A stretch of 64,000 nucleotides of DNA from Wallemia ichthyophaga EXF-994 (GCF_000400465.1 NW_008806287.1:1-64000), one strand, 5' to 3'. Counted from the first letter of the stretch, positions 1-11,520 are shown. Notes: generated from the sequence alone by a model not told the origin. A program made the numbers and translations.

Positions 1-581
1 ATATTATAGAAATAAGACAAAATTGTTCGACAATAATTGAATTTTTGCTAACCTAATCTAGTTTAGATAGTTGACTGAACATTCAAGGTCAAGTAACAAT
101 GATCAAGCGATTACTCGACGTACGAGAAGATCATGAAGCAGATTGCCCCATAAACCTCAAGCATGGCATCCTGCACATTAAAAAAGATGAGAAAACGTAC
201 GACCGAATCTTTGGCTTCTTCTAGAGACTATAAGTGGTCGCAGGTGCCGCTTTTATGCGCCAGTTTTCCAATTTTTTCCGGTAGTCTTGTTTACAATATG
301 CTACAAAGCAAATGCGCTAGAAGTTTCCCCGATCCGACAATAGTATGGCCTAAGTAGGAGGTGCATAAAGTGCGATAGAGGCTATCAATTATCGCCAGGG
401 AATCCGATAGAGCCTTTCTTTCATGGGCGTGGACTTTCGAGTGATTAGAGCTTTTTTGTATTAGATGAAGTTAATGTCATGTTATCAATTTCAATCTCAA
501 AATTAGCCCGCGCAGAGGTTTAAGTTTGACAGCAGTTTGCCGCGCGTTGAAATCACCCCACTTGTCTTAAAAACTACAACC
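1..581. other. left-edge intergenic region, no gene recognised
   Basis: AT-rich sequence with only short open frames. The longest is 64 codons at 163-357; it shows no recognisable domain and its codons look arbitrary. The stretch probably holds flanking sequence of a gene beyond the left edge and the promoter of the gene starting at 582. Confidence 0.5.
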
Positions 582-1172
582 ATGGCCGCGTCAATGATGA
601 CTTCGACGATTAGCTCAACGAGTAGCGTGAGTGGAGCGTCATCGTTGAACTCGTTGAACACAAGCGGATCTTTTACGTTTCGGAAGGATGGGGAAGATGG
701 GTTTACGATCTACAACGGTAGCAGTTTAAGCAATGCGAAGAAAACAGCGCCAGAGTTGAGCGTGGTTTTTGATGGACATAAAATAGATCTGTTCAAAATG
801 TCAGACGAGAAGAAGTGCATTGCAACAGCTAGACGCGTTCAGAAAGGGAGAAACGTATATTATGGGTTGACTCTCGTGAAACGTAATTGTCCAGTAATGC
901 TAGTGGATAGGAAAAGGGCGTTTACTTTGTTAGACGGAACAGAATGTCGACCAAAGTTGGAGGAGAAAAGCTATACTGTCATTGACGCACGTTCTGGACT
1001 CGCAATGGCTACACTTGAACGCAATACGCGGTCTTTTAGCAAATTTGGCGTCTTGAGGCTGTTTGCCGCGCTGGACACGGACAGTCTTACTTTCTTGTTC
1101 ATGAGCGTTGTAACCCTGATCAAGCTGCAAAGAGATAGAGATTCGTTTAATAATCTCAGTGGTATTATCTAA
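582..1172 (+). CDS. tubby C-terminal-like (DUF6593-type) small protein
   Basis: This is an intronless 196-residue protein. The frame is open from 537, but the ATG at 582 has a better context (ACCATGG) and is taken as the start. A Ser/Thr-rich N-terminus of about 30 residues precedes a beta-strand-rich body that starts SFTFRKDGED. The body ends in a hydrophobic helix (LTFLFMSVVTLIKL) followed by a charged QRDRD segment. That pattern, a twelve-strand-like barrel closed by a hydrophobic C-terminal helix, is typical of the tubby C-terminal-like proteins common in basidiomycetes. Their biochemical role is not established. The family call rests on overall pattern, not on diagnostic residues. Confidence 0.5.
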   Translation: MAASMMTSTISSTSSVSGASSLNSLNTSGSFTFRKDGEDGFTIYNGSSLSNAKKTAPELSVVFDGHKIDLFKMSDEKKCIATARRVQKGRNVYYGLTLVKRNCPVMLVDRKRAFTLLDGTECRPKLEEKSYTVIDARSGLAMATLERNTRSFSKFGVLRLFAALDTDSLTFLFMSVVTLIKLQRDRDSFNNLSGII

Positions 1173-1256
1173 TACAGCACGCAAACAACCACATCTCACA
1201 TACCTTGCACACCACATACTTACCTCTACCCGATATACCTAATAATAATGTACAAC

Positions 1257-2228
1257 TTAATCAAAAGAATCAACGTGCTTGCTGGGTGCGCGTATACCCT
1301 GAGCAGCCATTCTAAGCGTCCTGAACTCATTACTGGAGTAAACTTTCTGTGTGGAGGCAAAGTTAGCGGATTGTTGTTTAAACCAAGGTGGTGCATCGAT
1401 AGTGGGTAATGGCTGAGAGGTTTTTTGGTGCACTCGGTCGTCATCCAAAGCTTCACCAGTGAGTTGAAGGAAGAAAGCGTTGAGTATACTGCGCTTGATG
1501 AGGTGAGTGAGTCGTTGCACACCTTGCAGTGAGTTACCCTGTTTGATCTGTAACTTGGCTTCATTTGCCCAGTCATTTACAATTGCGATATCATCCAACT
1601 CAATAATACGCGTCGTTAGCTGTGTGCCAGGTTGAGCGTGGTGGGAGAGGGCGAGGATGTTGATGAGAGTGGGTGAGTGCTGCGCTAGACTGACGATAAA
1701 CGGGTGGTGTTGGTTGTGTTGTAAGTGGGTGGAGTAGCGTAGGAGAAGTTCTGAGATTTGTATTGGATGAGTTGAGGTGAGTGAATGAGTGAGTATTCCA
1801 GTGATTACAGCGTGGATGGATTGTAGACTAATTGAATGTGTGTTGAGGTGAGTGATTAGCGTTTCAATGACGTCATAATCATTAGCGTTATCGTTAATGC
1901 CACTGCCACTGCCACTGTTAATGATATAAGCAGAAGTTGTAAGAAGTGCAGCAGAGGAGAGTTGAGATAGTCTAAGAGAGAGATATGCAGCGTTTGTGAG
2001 GAGCTTAATTGTTCTGCGTGCTTGCTTGGCTTTCTGCCTTCGGTTGGCCAGCTCTTTAAGCGCCATAACCAGCTGTTCAAATTGAGTTGCCGTACGAGTT
2101 CCTTGAAATGCCGGGGTTCCTGAATCAATCAAGAGTGTTTCAATCGCAGTCTCTATATTTGTGAAATGACATAATTCATCGAGCGTGTATTGATTGCTGG
2201 TTATCTCCTCGATAAAATTCATCTTCAC
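1257..2228 (-). CDS. unrecognised alpha-helical protein, 323 aa
   Basis: This is a single uninterrupted frame of 323 codons starting MKMNF; a second Met at position 3 could also serve. I do not recognise the family. The protein looks all-helical: Leu/Ile-rich amphipathic segments run throughout, with a basic patch RRQKAKQARR near residues 63-72 and a Gly/Ser/Asn linker near 105-115. The C-terminal tail contains RTLRMAAQGIRAPSKHVD, which has the look of a conserved end motif. It is divergent from the DBP3 helicase gene, with 127 bp between the two start codons, so the two probably share a promoter region. Confidence 0.6.
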   Translation of the reverse strand: MKMNFIEEITSNQYTLDELCHFTNIETAIETLLIDSGTPAFQGTRTATQFEQLVMALKELANRRQKAKQARRTIKLLTNAAYLSLRLSQLSSAALLTTSAYIINSGSGSGINDNANDYDVIETLITHLNTHSISLQSIHAVITGILTHSLTSTHPIQISELLLRYSTHLQHNQHHPFIVSLAQHSPTLINILALSHHAQPGTQLTTRIIELDDIAIVNDWANEAKLQIKQGNSLQGVQRLTHLIKRSILNAFFLQLTGEALDDDRVHQKTSQPLPTIDAPPWFKQQSANFASTQKVYSSNEFRTLRMAAQGIRAPSKHVDSFD

Positions 2229-2355
2229 AGTTTCAACTCAACAGAATAATTTATGAATTTATTTATTTAATATTAACTCCCTTTATTTTGATCGATTAAA
2301 CTTAAATTAGAAAAACTTTTCCATTTCTCCTTCTCTATCAATCACATTCACTGCG

Positions 2356-3912
2356 ATGAGCAACACTAAAGATTTAAGCGAAGCTGAAATAGCCGCAAAG
2401 AAAGAGCGCAAGGCTGCAAAGAAAGCTGCAAAGGCTGCGGCAGATGCAACACCAATAGAAGAATCAAAGCCTTCCGAGCAAGACGAGAAGGCGGCGAAGA
2501 AGGCAGCCAAGAAGGAGAAGAAGAGGAAGGCTGAGGAAGGTGTGGATGGTGTACAAGATAACAACAGCAAGAACGAGAATCAGCCAAAGAAGTCCAAGAA
2601 AACACCTCCAGCCAGCACACAGGACGCTGAAAACTTCTTCAAAGAGAACAACATGACTGTTTCTGACAGTTCTATCAAACCTCTTCTCAAATTCGATGAG
2701 CTCGACGTCGAGAAGGCCCTAGTAAAGCCACTCACAAACTTTGAGAAGCCAACTCCTATTCAGAGCATCACTTGGCCTTGTCTTCTTCAAGGAAAAGATA
2801 CTATCGGTATTGCAGAGACTGGATCTGGTAAAACACTCGCATTCGCTATACCTGGCTTATCGAGGCATGTTTTGAGCGATACATCCAACCACACTCCCTC
2901 AATCCTTGTCATTGCACCAACGCGTGAATTGGCTGTACAGACATACGACAGCATCCACAAACTCGACGTTACGCCCTCCATCTGTCTCTATGGTGGTGTG
3001 AGCAAGGAGGAGCAAAAGCGTGCGATAAAGAAGAGCAAACCGAGAGTGGTCGTAGGCACCCCAGGTAGACTGCTCGATTTGGTTAACGATGGTGGCATCG
3101 ATTTCTCTAACATCAAGTATCTCGTCCTCGATGAAGCTGACCGTATGCTCGATCAGGGTTTCGAAAAGGACATTACTGCCATCATCGGTAACACCCCATC
3201 ATCCCGCCAAACAGCCATGTTTAGTGCCACGTGGCCACAGAGCGTACGTGCACTCGCAGCGACGTTTATGCGTGATCCCGTTAGAGTCACTGTCGGGAGT
3301 GAGGAACTCACCGCTAATAAGCGCGTCGATCAAGTAATTGAGACTATTGACAATCCTCGCATGAAGGAGCAGCGTCTCAATGCACATCTCAAAAGTATTA
3401 GGAAGGAAATGGGAAATGCCAGAGTCTTGGTTTTTGCACTGTATAAGAAGGAAGCAGGTAGAATAGAGAGTACTTTAAGGAGAGGTGGTCATGCTGTTGG
3501 TTCTATTCACGGTGATCTCTCACAGCAGCAGCGTATGAAAGCGCTGTCGGATTTCAAGGATGGTAGTGTACCCCTCCTTGTCGCTACAGACGTTGCAGCG
3601 AGAGGATTAGATATTCCAAACGTAGAAGTTGTGATTAACGTTACTTTCCCTCTCACCATTGAAGACTACGTTCATCGTATTGGTAGAACTGGTAGAGGTG
3701 GTGCTTACGGGAAGAGCATCACCTTCTTCACCGATGAGGACAAGTCGCATGCAGGAGAACTAATGAAGGTTCTCAGAGAAGGTGGCTATGAGATACCTGA
3801 GGGACTGAAAAAGTATCCAGCAGTAATAAAAAAGAAGGATCATGGCTCGTACGGCGCTCACTTCAAGGAGATTGATCCAGATGCCAAGCCAAAGAAGATA
3901 ACGTTTGATTGA
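2356..3912 (+). CDS. DBP3: DEAD-box ATP-dependent RNA helicase, DBP3 type
   Basis: This is a 518-residue DEAD-box helicase without introns. A Lys/Ala/Glu-rich N-terminus (repeated KKAAKK units, about residues 15-85) is followed by a Q motif (FEKPTPIQ) and then the helicase core. Motif I is AETGSGKT at 153-160, Ia is PTRELA, Ib is TPGR, motif II is DEAD at 259-262, motif III is SAT at 290-292 and motif VI is HRIGRTGR at 440-447. The basic N-terminal extension plus total length match yeast Dbp3 (523 aa), a nucleolar helicase that acts in early 60S pre-rRNA processing. DDX5/DBP2 proteins share the core but lack this KKx-rich head. All catalytic motifs are intact. Confidence 0.9.
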   Translation: MSNTKDLSEAEIAAKKERKAAKKAAKAAADATPIEESKPSEQDEKAAKKAAKKEKKRKAEEGVDGVQDNNSKNENQPKKSKKTPPASTQDAENFFKENNMTVSDSSIKPLLKFDELDVEKALVKPLTNFEKPTPIQSITWPCLLQGKDTIGIAETGSGKTLAFAIPGLSRHVLSDTSNHTPSILVIAPTRELAVQTYDSIHKLDVTPSICLYGGVSKEEQKRAIKKSKPRVVVGTPGRLLDLVNDGGIDFSNIKYLVLDEADRMLDQGFEKDITAIIGNTPSSRQTAMFSATWPQSVRALAATFMRDPVRVTVGSEELTANKRVDQVIETIDNPRMKEQRLNAHLKSIRKEMGNARVLVFALYKKEAGRIESTLRRGGHAVGSIHGDLSQQQRMKALSDFKDGSVPLLVATDVAARGLDIPNVEVVINVTFPLTIEDYVHRIGRTGRGGAYGKSITFFTDEDKSHAGELMKVLREGGYEIPEGLKKYPAVIKKKDHGSYGAHFKEIDPDAKPKKITFD

Positions 3913-4213
3913 GTTATTGGTGGTATTATAGATGTAGTGTATTTATTTGGAATTAATTTAAATGGTTATTATAGATACCGAAGAATGTCTGAGATATGTC
4001 TGACGTTTGTAAAGTACACAAGGAAGAAAATATTCCGGGGATTTAAGCAACTTTAAGTTATATATTAAGAAGTTGTAAAGGGTTTTTTCAGGAAAACCCA
4101 TCAAACACCCTGGATAAACTTTATTCCGACGTCCAGTGCGACTCGCGCGGCTCATTCTCAGCTCACTCCGCGCAACGAGCAACACTGTCAACACCTCTAG
4201 CAATTGCACCTCG
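3913..4213. other. short intergenic region
   Basis: This AT-rich stretch lies between the DBP3 stop and the RGS gene start. No RNA gene or repeat was seen. It must hold the DBP3 terminator and the RGS promoter. Confidence 0.4.
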
Positions 4214-6343
4214 ATGGAATCAGAAGAACGGGATTCTCCACGCGTAAAGTTTGATAGCAATAAGATGAGCCAGACGAGTCAGGTGATGAAGACGAGCCGG
4301 CGCGGAAGGCCGTTTGTACGAGACCTGCATGATCTGTTTAGCACGATGGTAGTGTCGTTGGAGTTAAAGACGCATCGGAATCTGTTCAGAACGTACCAAA
4401 ATTCATTTACAACGGGTATGTCTGGTGTGTGTGTGTGTATATACTCAGCTAACGGCACTCACAGACGAAGCATGCAGCAACCTCCACAATCTGAAATTCA
4501 GCCAAAGCGTGCGTCTCCCAGATCCCAATAATCCGGCCAAAATAGTCACTACGACGTCGACGACTACCTTCTCAATGGATAGGCAGATGGCTAAGGGTGT
4601 TTGTCAAATATTCATGGATGCGCACCTCATTGAGAATGCAGCTGATGTCAGCGTCCGATCGTTTAAAGATAGGGGGATCTACATGCTCACTGGAAAGGGG
4701 TTGCATGTGCTTGAGCGTTTTATATCCAAAAATGGTATCAGCGCTGAGCACCTCATTGGTGTGTTCTCCACGCAATCCATATGTCTCAAGCTGCTCCACC
4801 TCGAAAGACGTCCGATTGACGATGAGATACTCATCAACAAGCAGATAATCCATGTCGTTTTCAGACGTTTTGTTGGCAGGCAGCCTAATTATCACATAGC
4901 GGGTGGTGTTGATAGGAGCAATGGGTTGGGCGTGAGCGATTTGCACGTTTCGAAGGGCAGTGTTACCACCGAAGCTGCAGAGGGCGACGTGCAGCACACA
5001 TTCAACTCCCTCAACGCCCTCGCCTGGCTGCTCGACTTTACCACTATCGCTGGGCGTGACGAGGCCGCGGAGACGGCTGCCCACTTTGTCCGCTATGGCT
5101 TAATAGCGCTGGTGAGCGACAAGGGGAAGCGTGACGACGATCTCGTTGTGACTGTCAACTATATCAACCAAGGTAGCGAGAGTATAGTGAGTGAATAGAG
5201 GTTTTTGTGGGTCTTTTCTAACGCACGCGCGCGCAGGACTGCGAATTTAGAGCTGGCGCTAAATGCACATACGGAATTACAGCTGCAGGAAGACGCGTGG
5301 CGTTATGGGAGACAGGCTCGGTGGGTTCAGTGGGCTCGCCGAACGAGTCGGTAGAGTCTTTCGACCACTCCTCCCAATCCAAGCAGAGAGACAGAGATGG
5401 AGACAGGGATTCGCCCAGTCTCCACCGCCAGCAGAGCAGGGGCGGGCAGCTGCAGGCGCAGTATGCTCACGAGCGCACTCGCGATGCTGCCGTCGCTGTA
5501 TCCGGTGCGCACCACAAAGAGAGCAACACTGGTCGTTTGAAGCAGATCCTTGACGATCCCGCCCTCAGAAGTCTCTTCCGTGAGTTCCTCAGAAGCAACT
5601 TCTGCGAAGAGAATCTGTCGTTCTGGCTCGATGTGCACGACTTCAAGAGGAAGTTCTCTACTACTTCCTCGGCCGTAGCGCGGCCGCAGCACTTTGGCAT
5701 CTTCTCTAAACAGTCACATTCACATGCCCACGACAAGAAGGCGACACCAACAGCGATGCAGCAGCACCAACAAGACATCAACGCTATGGCGTGCGTCATC
5801 TACAACACTTACCTCGCACCCAGCTCACCAAGCGAGCTCAACATCGACCATGGGCTACGAGCGGAATTGGTGAGCTATATGACTGGGATAAAGCGGGAGG
5901 CGCGCGACAAGTACGGGACGGAGATCAGACCTGATACTGAGGTTGGGGAGGAGATTGGTATCGGACAGATGCCACTGCAAGCTTCGCAGGTCAGTCGCCT
6001 CATTTTCCTTTATGAGCGCATCCAAGCGTATATCTTCCGCCTGATGGCCACGGATAGCGTACCAAAGTTCGTGCGCACGGAACGTTTCCTCAATCTCATG
6101 AAGACTTTCGAGGAGTATCAGGCAAGCTTGGCGGAGAACGCGCCGCCTGTGCCTCCCCTTCCACTGCCAAAGGAAGGAGACAACAAGTCGCAGTCGCAGT
6201 CACGCGGCTCACTCAACACACCCTCCACTACATCCCTGCGCTCGTCGAAGAAAAGCCAGGAGGCTCTCACTGTTGGTGGTGCACACGCAGCTGCGAATTC
6301 CAATCCATCGCTGCGTAGTAAGAAGAGTTTCGGGGAGAATTAA
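4214..6343 (+). CDS. regulator of G-protein signalling, FlbA/Sst2/Thn1 type
   Basis: Three exons (4214-4415, 4465-5186, 5237-6343) join in frame to give 676 residues. The first junction yields a GAC codon leading into DEACSNLHNL, the second joins QGSESI to DCEFRAGAKC. The N-terminal half holds two DEP-like regions (FMDAHLIENAADVSVR; QIIHVVFRRFVGRQPNYH). The RGS domain begins about residue 408 with LKQILDDPALRSLFREFL and continues through CEENLSFWLDV, with a Gln/Ser-rich insertion inside it. DEP-DEP-RGS architecture defines fungal FlbA/Sst2 proteins, which speed GTP hydrolysis by G-alpha subunits and so dampen pheromone or nutrient signalling at the plasma membrane. The C-terminus is Pro/Ser-rich. 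An upstream in-frame ATG at 4136 is possible but lies in sequence that looks like leader. Confidence 0.88.
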
Positions 6344-6896
6344 GATAGCATAACAAAAATAATATGTAGGAAAGTAAGGATAACCAGGAGAAATCTTCTT
6401 CACGATTGCAAAACGTTCTACACTATACACCCACTAATTACTTAATCGATAAGATACTCTAAATGGACGAGATGCAGGCCATGAATCCATACACCCAATT
6501 AATATTACTATAAAGCACTTTTTAATATATTTTCTATTTACCATTGTGTTGGGGTGCTGGGTGTCGTGCTGTCCAAGTGTTTTGGAATGTCTTGCTGTTT
6601 GTGCGGGCATGAAATGACAATCTCAGTCGCGTGTTCGCCTTGTGTGAGCCTAATCAGGTACCGTTCCTTAGTTTTTTTTTTTATCTTGTCATTAATCACA
6701 TGGAGAGTAGAATAGAATGAGCGAGGTGAGAGGAGGGGCTGTAGCACACTAACGCAGATCAGTCACACATCACGTGCACCCAACGCACACCCAATGATCG
6801 ACGATATCGCTCGCACCCTCTCTGTCGTGGTCAGTGCTCTTCTCACCGAAACGACGTAACGCGCGAAAAAGCACACAACACGGAGCGTACACGGCA
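6344..6896. other. intergenic region, no gene recognised
   Basis: This stretch contains a T-rich run near 6670 and short chance frames on the minus strand, the longest 69 codons. No domain, RNA gene or repeat was recognised. It holds the 3' end of the RGS transcript and the promoter of the next gene. Confidence 0.4.
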
Positions 6897-8803
6897 ATGT
6901 CGCTGGCGAGCTGGTTAGACGGCGTGAACAAGAAACACGCGAATACGGTGTACGCGTCGCCAGAGCTGGATAGGGTGGGTATTCGTGGGTGAAGGAAGGT
7001 GACTGACGCTGGCCGCAGGAGTATCGCAGCATCCGCAGACGCCGTTCGAAGAGCCTGGGCGATGTAGGGGGGAAGAGTGTTATGGAGGACACAGTATCCA
7101 CAGGATCCACACCTGCCACACCACTCACACCCTCCAAACCGCGACATATTCAAATCCCTCAGTCAAATTTCAATCCGCGGGATAATACGCCATCCAAGTG
7201 GTCCGGAGGCGCGGGATTGAAGACGCCGACACCGACGACGAACCGAACACCCAGAACACCTAAAACACCTAAAACAGTAAATTCTCCGAGGTCTCCGAGG
7301 TCTCCACACGCACACGCATACACACACTCCTGGACGCAGAACAGAGTCGTAGGCGCATCTCTCTTCTCCAACACCTCTGCCATCCCCTCGCCCAAAGAGA
7401 GAGGTATTCCAGTATCGCCGAATGTTTCATCCAAGAGACGCGCCGAACGCAGCGAACGCGTCGAGTATCCAGGCTTTGCAGAGGCTGTCAATGACGGCAG
7501 GAGACACAGACCACCCGTCGTCAGCCACCACAGCGATGTTTTTGGTATAGCGAGGAAAGGTGGCAAGCTGAGTGCTGCAAACACAGCTTGCGACAGTGAG
7601 GAAGATAAGGAGGATACGTCTGCGAGAAGAGCATCTCTGCGCAGGTCATCATCAATGAACAGCAAGAGTAGAACTGGCGGTGACGGTGACATTGGGAATT
7701 GCAATAGCACTAGCAATAAGGTCACATACACCCACACCAACACCTCTCAGTACCCCATCCAAGAAAAAAAAACGGACAAAGAAAAAGGACCTGTAATGAG
7801 AGCGCGTCAACCGAATGTCCTGAGAAGATGGCAGCCGGAGAGTGCAGAGGGGAGCGGCCAGAGAGGGACAGGCGCGCGGAAGGTATCGCCCTCACTGCGA
7901 CAGCTGAAAACACGTTCGTTGCCAACCTATCCAACTTACTCAATGGGTGAAATGAGTGGGATGACTCAAGGCGAGAGAAACAGCCATGTACACAATGTAC
8001 ACAACACGCTCACCTCAGGTCATTCTAACACTCACACACCCGCGCGCGCAACTGAAAACAGCACCCCCAACGACGCAGACAGCGAGGCTGGAAATGTCTC
8101 ACAGTCGAGTCTGGTGGAGTTGGAGGTGAGCGAGGGTGAGGATGCAACGCAGTTTGACCTAGCGACGACGCCACGCCGCGATATTTTCAGCAGCCTGAGC
8201 GACAGAAGCAACACTACCAGCGCGCTTAACGCACTCAGCAACACCCACAACCCTGCACAGCTGTTCCCGCACGTCGTCGCTCCAAAGCCGCTGCATGTGC
8301 ACGTAGGCAACCCCCTCGGACGTATAGAGGAGGAGGCGAATGTGGTGCAAGTGCACAGGCCGCTGCCGGTGCAGCCCAAAAGGGTAGAGGAGGTGTCACA
8401 TGGGAGTGTGAGTGCGGCTATGGGTATGGGTATATCAAATGCACTAAGTGCACGGAATACACAGAATGCGCCAAAAACAGACATTCAATCACACCTTTCA
8501 CAGCTATCACCCCTCTCTCCCAACAGAGGAAGACCACTGCCTTCTCCACACGGAAGCAACACCAACAGCCCGCTTGCATCACCTAACCTACCAACACCAA
8601 GACACGCAGCTCTGCCAACTCCTCCACCTTCTTCTCACGCCATTGGCGCCTTCGCGGACGCTGTGCAAGCTAACCACCAAAGCAACCCGCTCAGACCTTC
8701 GCGCAGCTATAAACCAACGTTGAGTAGAGTGAGTTGTTGTTAAGAAAGCTTACACCGCAACTGACAAACACAATAGCGCTTCAAAACACACGTACTAGAT
8801 TGA
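6897..8803 (+). CDS. Ser/Thr/Pro-rich low-complexity protein, unknown function
   Basis: Three exons (6897-6974, 7019-8728, 8777-8803) join in frame to about 604 residues. The N-terminus MSLASWLDGVNKKH and a following RSIRRRRSKSLGD segment look ordered; most of the rest is low-complexity. It has TPxTPKTPKT repeats near residues 80-100 and many SP/TP dipeptides, the pattern of a heavily phosphorylated regulator or cell-polarity scaffold. The last intron is inferred. The uninterrupted frame stops just after a GTGAGT donor, and splicing to 8777 (branch CTGAC, acceptor AATAG) gives a C-terminus SRRFKTHVLD. I do not recognise the family. Confidence 0.6.
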
Positions 8804-8925
8804 TATGTACTGCCACGATTACTATCGAATACCAAGATATGCTAATAATAATACGGAATGCAAATATTAATATTTCATTATTTTATTCATAATACTCACT
8901 CGTAATAATAGTCATACATAGATAA

Positions 8926-10152
8926 TTACAACGGGTTGTCCCGATTATACTGCTCTATCATCTCACTCGAAAAACCTGGTGGACCGAGTTTAAACCAGTC
9001 GATGCCATACATGCCCATAAAGTTTGCATAAGGGTAGGGTACCGTATGAGCAGTAAAACTTTTATCCCATTCTGACATGAGGTCTCTGTCGTCCATGAAG
9101 CTGTGCACGGTGCTGTTTTGGAGCATGTAATCAAGCTGTCGCATATACTCCTCCTTGCGTCTGCGTATCTCCTTATCTTCACCGCGCGCTTTATCCTCTT
9201 TCTGTTTCTTGGCTGCCTGGCTCGCTTTAACGTCGACATTGCTCTCTGTGAGTTTGAAGAGGTCGTTCAGGTCGAGGTGGTTCGGTGTCGTTTTACCTGA
9301 GGTAGAAGACGGCGATTGTGTTGTTGGTTTGTTTTTCTTGAAGCTGGGCATCTCCTTGATTTCTTTTTTCACTTCCTTTTTCACCTCTGTTTTGGGCGGA
9401 TACTGTGCTTGCTGTGGTTGCTGTGGTTGTTGGGGAGGGTGCGTAGGTTGTGTAGTATCTGTATTATCTAATTTTGGGTGACCATCTTTACCCTCCTTAG
9501 TCTCCGCCTTCAAACCAGCTCGTTGAGCTCTGTCTGCTTTGAGAGCATCAGTTTTATCCTTTGCTTTAGCCAGCTTCTCTTTGTCACGCTGTTGCTTCTC
9601 TTGGAGTTGTCGAGCGTGTCTTTCTTTACGTTCTTGTACCTCATCCAATTCTCTCTTTTGGAGAGGTGGTGTATGGGTTGGTGGTTGTGGTGCTACTGCT
9701 AATTTCTCTGAAGGCTTTGAAACCTTGGTGGTTGTAGTAACTTTAACATTGTTTTTAACGGTTGATTTGGAGTGTAGAAGGTGCTGTCTAGGTTGTTGAG
9801 TGTTAGGCAGTTGAGAAGTTCCCGGTGTGGGGCGATGAGAGATGCTTTGCCTGGGCTGAGTTGGGTATGTGCCTGGAGGGGTACCGTGAATGCCGCGTTT
9901 GTTACTGCCTGTCGGAACATCATCATCATCATCACTCGAATCGATAGTTCTCTGCTTCTTGAACGGATTTCTCTTCTGCTTATTAGAATGATTATCAGAA
10001 GGAATATTATCAAAGTCACTATGGTTGTCACTCCCACTACGATCATCCATATCCTCGGATCTTTCCAGATCCCCGGAGTCATCGGAGACAGAAGAATCCC
10101 TTGTGGGTGACATTGGCGGTGGTGAGGATAGTGGTGACGAGTTGATTGACAT
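8926..10152 (-). CDS. highly charged, mostly disordered protein with conserved-looking C-terminus
   Basis: This is a single frame of 408 residues. An upstream in-frame ATG at 10260 would add 36 hydrophobic residues and overlap the divergent neighbour, so the ATG at 10152 (MSINSSPLSS) is preferred. The first half is acidic and Ser-rich (SSDDDDD near residue 80). A Lys/Glu/Gln coiled-coil-like stretch follows (about 175-225), then a Gln/Pro linker. The last 70 residues look folded, with aromatic-rich segments MRQLDYMLQN, PYPYANFMGMYGIDWF and LGPPGFSSEM. Nuclear function is plausible from the charge pattern, but I recognise no family. Only 52 bp separate its ATG from that of mitochondrial Phe-tRNA synthetase. 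Confidence 0.6.
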   Translation of the reverse strand: MSINSSPLSSPPPMSPTRDSSVSDDSGDLERSEDMDDRSGSDNHSDFDNIPSDNHSNKQKRNPFKKQRTIDSSDDDDDVPTGSNKRGIHGTPPGTYPTQPRQSISHRPTPGTSQLPNTQQPRQHLLHSKSTVKNNVKVTTTTKVSKPSEKLAVAPQPPTHTPPLQKRELDEVQERKERHARQLQEKQQRDKEKLAKAKDKTDALKADRAQRAGLKAETKEGKDGHPKLDNTDTTQPTHPPQQPQQPQQAQYPPKTEVKKEVKKEIKEMPSFKKNKPTTQSPSSTSGKTTPNHLDLNDLFKLTESNVDVKASQAAKKQKEDKARGEDKEIRRRKEEYMRQLDYMLQNSTVHSFMDDRDLMSEWDKSFTAHTVPYPYANFMGMYGIDWFKLGPPGFSSEMIEQYNRDNPL

Positions 10153-10204
10153 GATGGTTGTAATGTAACCAGAACCACCAACAACAAAGAAGGAAAACAA
10201 CGAA

Positions 10205-11520
10205 ATGATGAAATTTAAATTTAAAATAAAAATAAATCCAACGCGCGGGTTCTCCACCAAAATAAATCAAGACAGCTTTACAAACACACCGCAGTCGATT
10301 CTATCACTTACACAGCGGCAACTACACAAACAACCAAATCATCCAATTGGTATTCTAAAGAGTCTTATTGAAAATTCTTTACCTGGATACAAACACCTTA
10401 CAGCACCTTCACCCATCGTTTCTACTTATAAAAACTTTGATCAGCTTGAATTTCCTATAGATCATCCAGGAAGATCTTTATCTGATAGCTATTACTTGAA
10501 CAAGGACACCATCTTACGGACTCACACTTCTGCTCATGAATGTGATGTCTTTAAATCAAACACAAATAAGTGGCTACTCACCGCAGACGTTTACAGAAGA
10601 GATGAAATAGATAGCTCGCACTACCCCGTATTTCATCAGATGGAAGGTGCTTGTGTTTGGGATGATTCAAATCAAAACGTTGAAAGTTCCATTCAAGATG
10701 AGTTGAATGCCTTACATAACTCACTCACTCAATCAAACATCATTACTCACGATGAAACCACTCTCAACAACCCAAACAACCCCTTCCAAGTCTCTCAAAG
10801 GCCGTCTGTCGCTGAACTCACCGTAAAACACCTGAAACTCACCCTGAATCTTCTAGTTTATAACTTATTTGCAAATATTCACCACCAACACTCCTCCCAA
10901 CCCCTACAAATTAGATGGATTGAAGCTTACTTCCCTTGGACTGGCCCTTCCTATGAACTCGAGGTTTTATGGGATGGCAAGTGGCTCGAGTTACTCGGAT
11001 GCGGTGTTATGCAACAACGCACCCTTCAACGGGCAGATATGCCTCACAAATCTGGTTGGGCTTTCGGTCTCGGTTTAGAGAGAATTGCTATGGTTCTCTT
11101 TGGTATCCCTGACATAAGACTATTCTGGTCACTCGATAGTAGATTCCTTGAGCAGTTTGAGCAGGGAAAAATTACCAAGTTTGTCCCTTACTCAAAATAC
11201 CCACCCTGCATCAAAGATGTCAGCTTCTGGGTCGATAAACCATTCCATGAGAATGACCTCTATGAGATTATTAGGGAAATTTCTCAAGATCTAGTAGAAA
11301 GCGTTGAATGTGTAAGTAGAGCTTCTCCGTCTGTATCATATCCCTCTCATCCACCTTCCAGATAGACAACTTCACTCACCCAAAAACTAACCGCCATAGC
11401 CTATGCTATCGGATTAATTACAGATCGATGGACAAGAACCTCACAAATGAACAGGCTAACGAGATGCATGCTAGGATTGTACACCAGCTCACTCAGTCTT
11501 TCGATATAGAGATTAGATAA
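10205..11520 (+). CDS. MSF1: mitochondrial phenylalanyl-tRNA synthetase
   Basis: Two exons (10205-11311, 11362-11520) give 421 residues. The N-terminus is basic and Phe/Lys-rich, as in a mitochondrial presequence. Class II motifs are visible: TSAHECDVF, the motif 2 region VFHQMEGACVWD, and motif 3 GWAFGLGLERIAM, followed by PDIRLFWSLD. After the intron the C-terminus (EC joined to IDNFTHPKTNRHSL, ending FDIEIR) forms the anticodon-binding domain with its family-typical SLCYRINYRSMD. The monomeric single-chain layout is that of mitochondrial PheRS (FARS2/Msf1), which charges mitochondrial tRNA-Phe. The second Met at 10208 is an alternative start. Confidence 0.93.

Noticed and set aside
10153-10260. 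N-terminal extension of the charged protein containing a hydrophobic segment
   Set aside because: It overlaps the coding start of the divergent Phe-tRNA synthetase, and the hydrophobic residues come from AT-rich promoter sequence.
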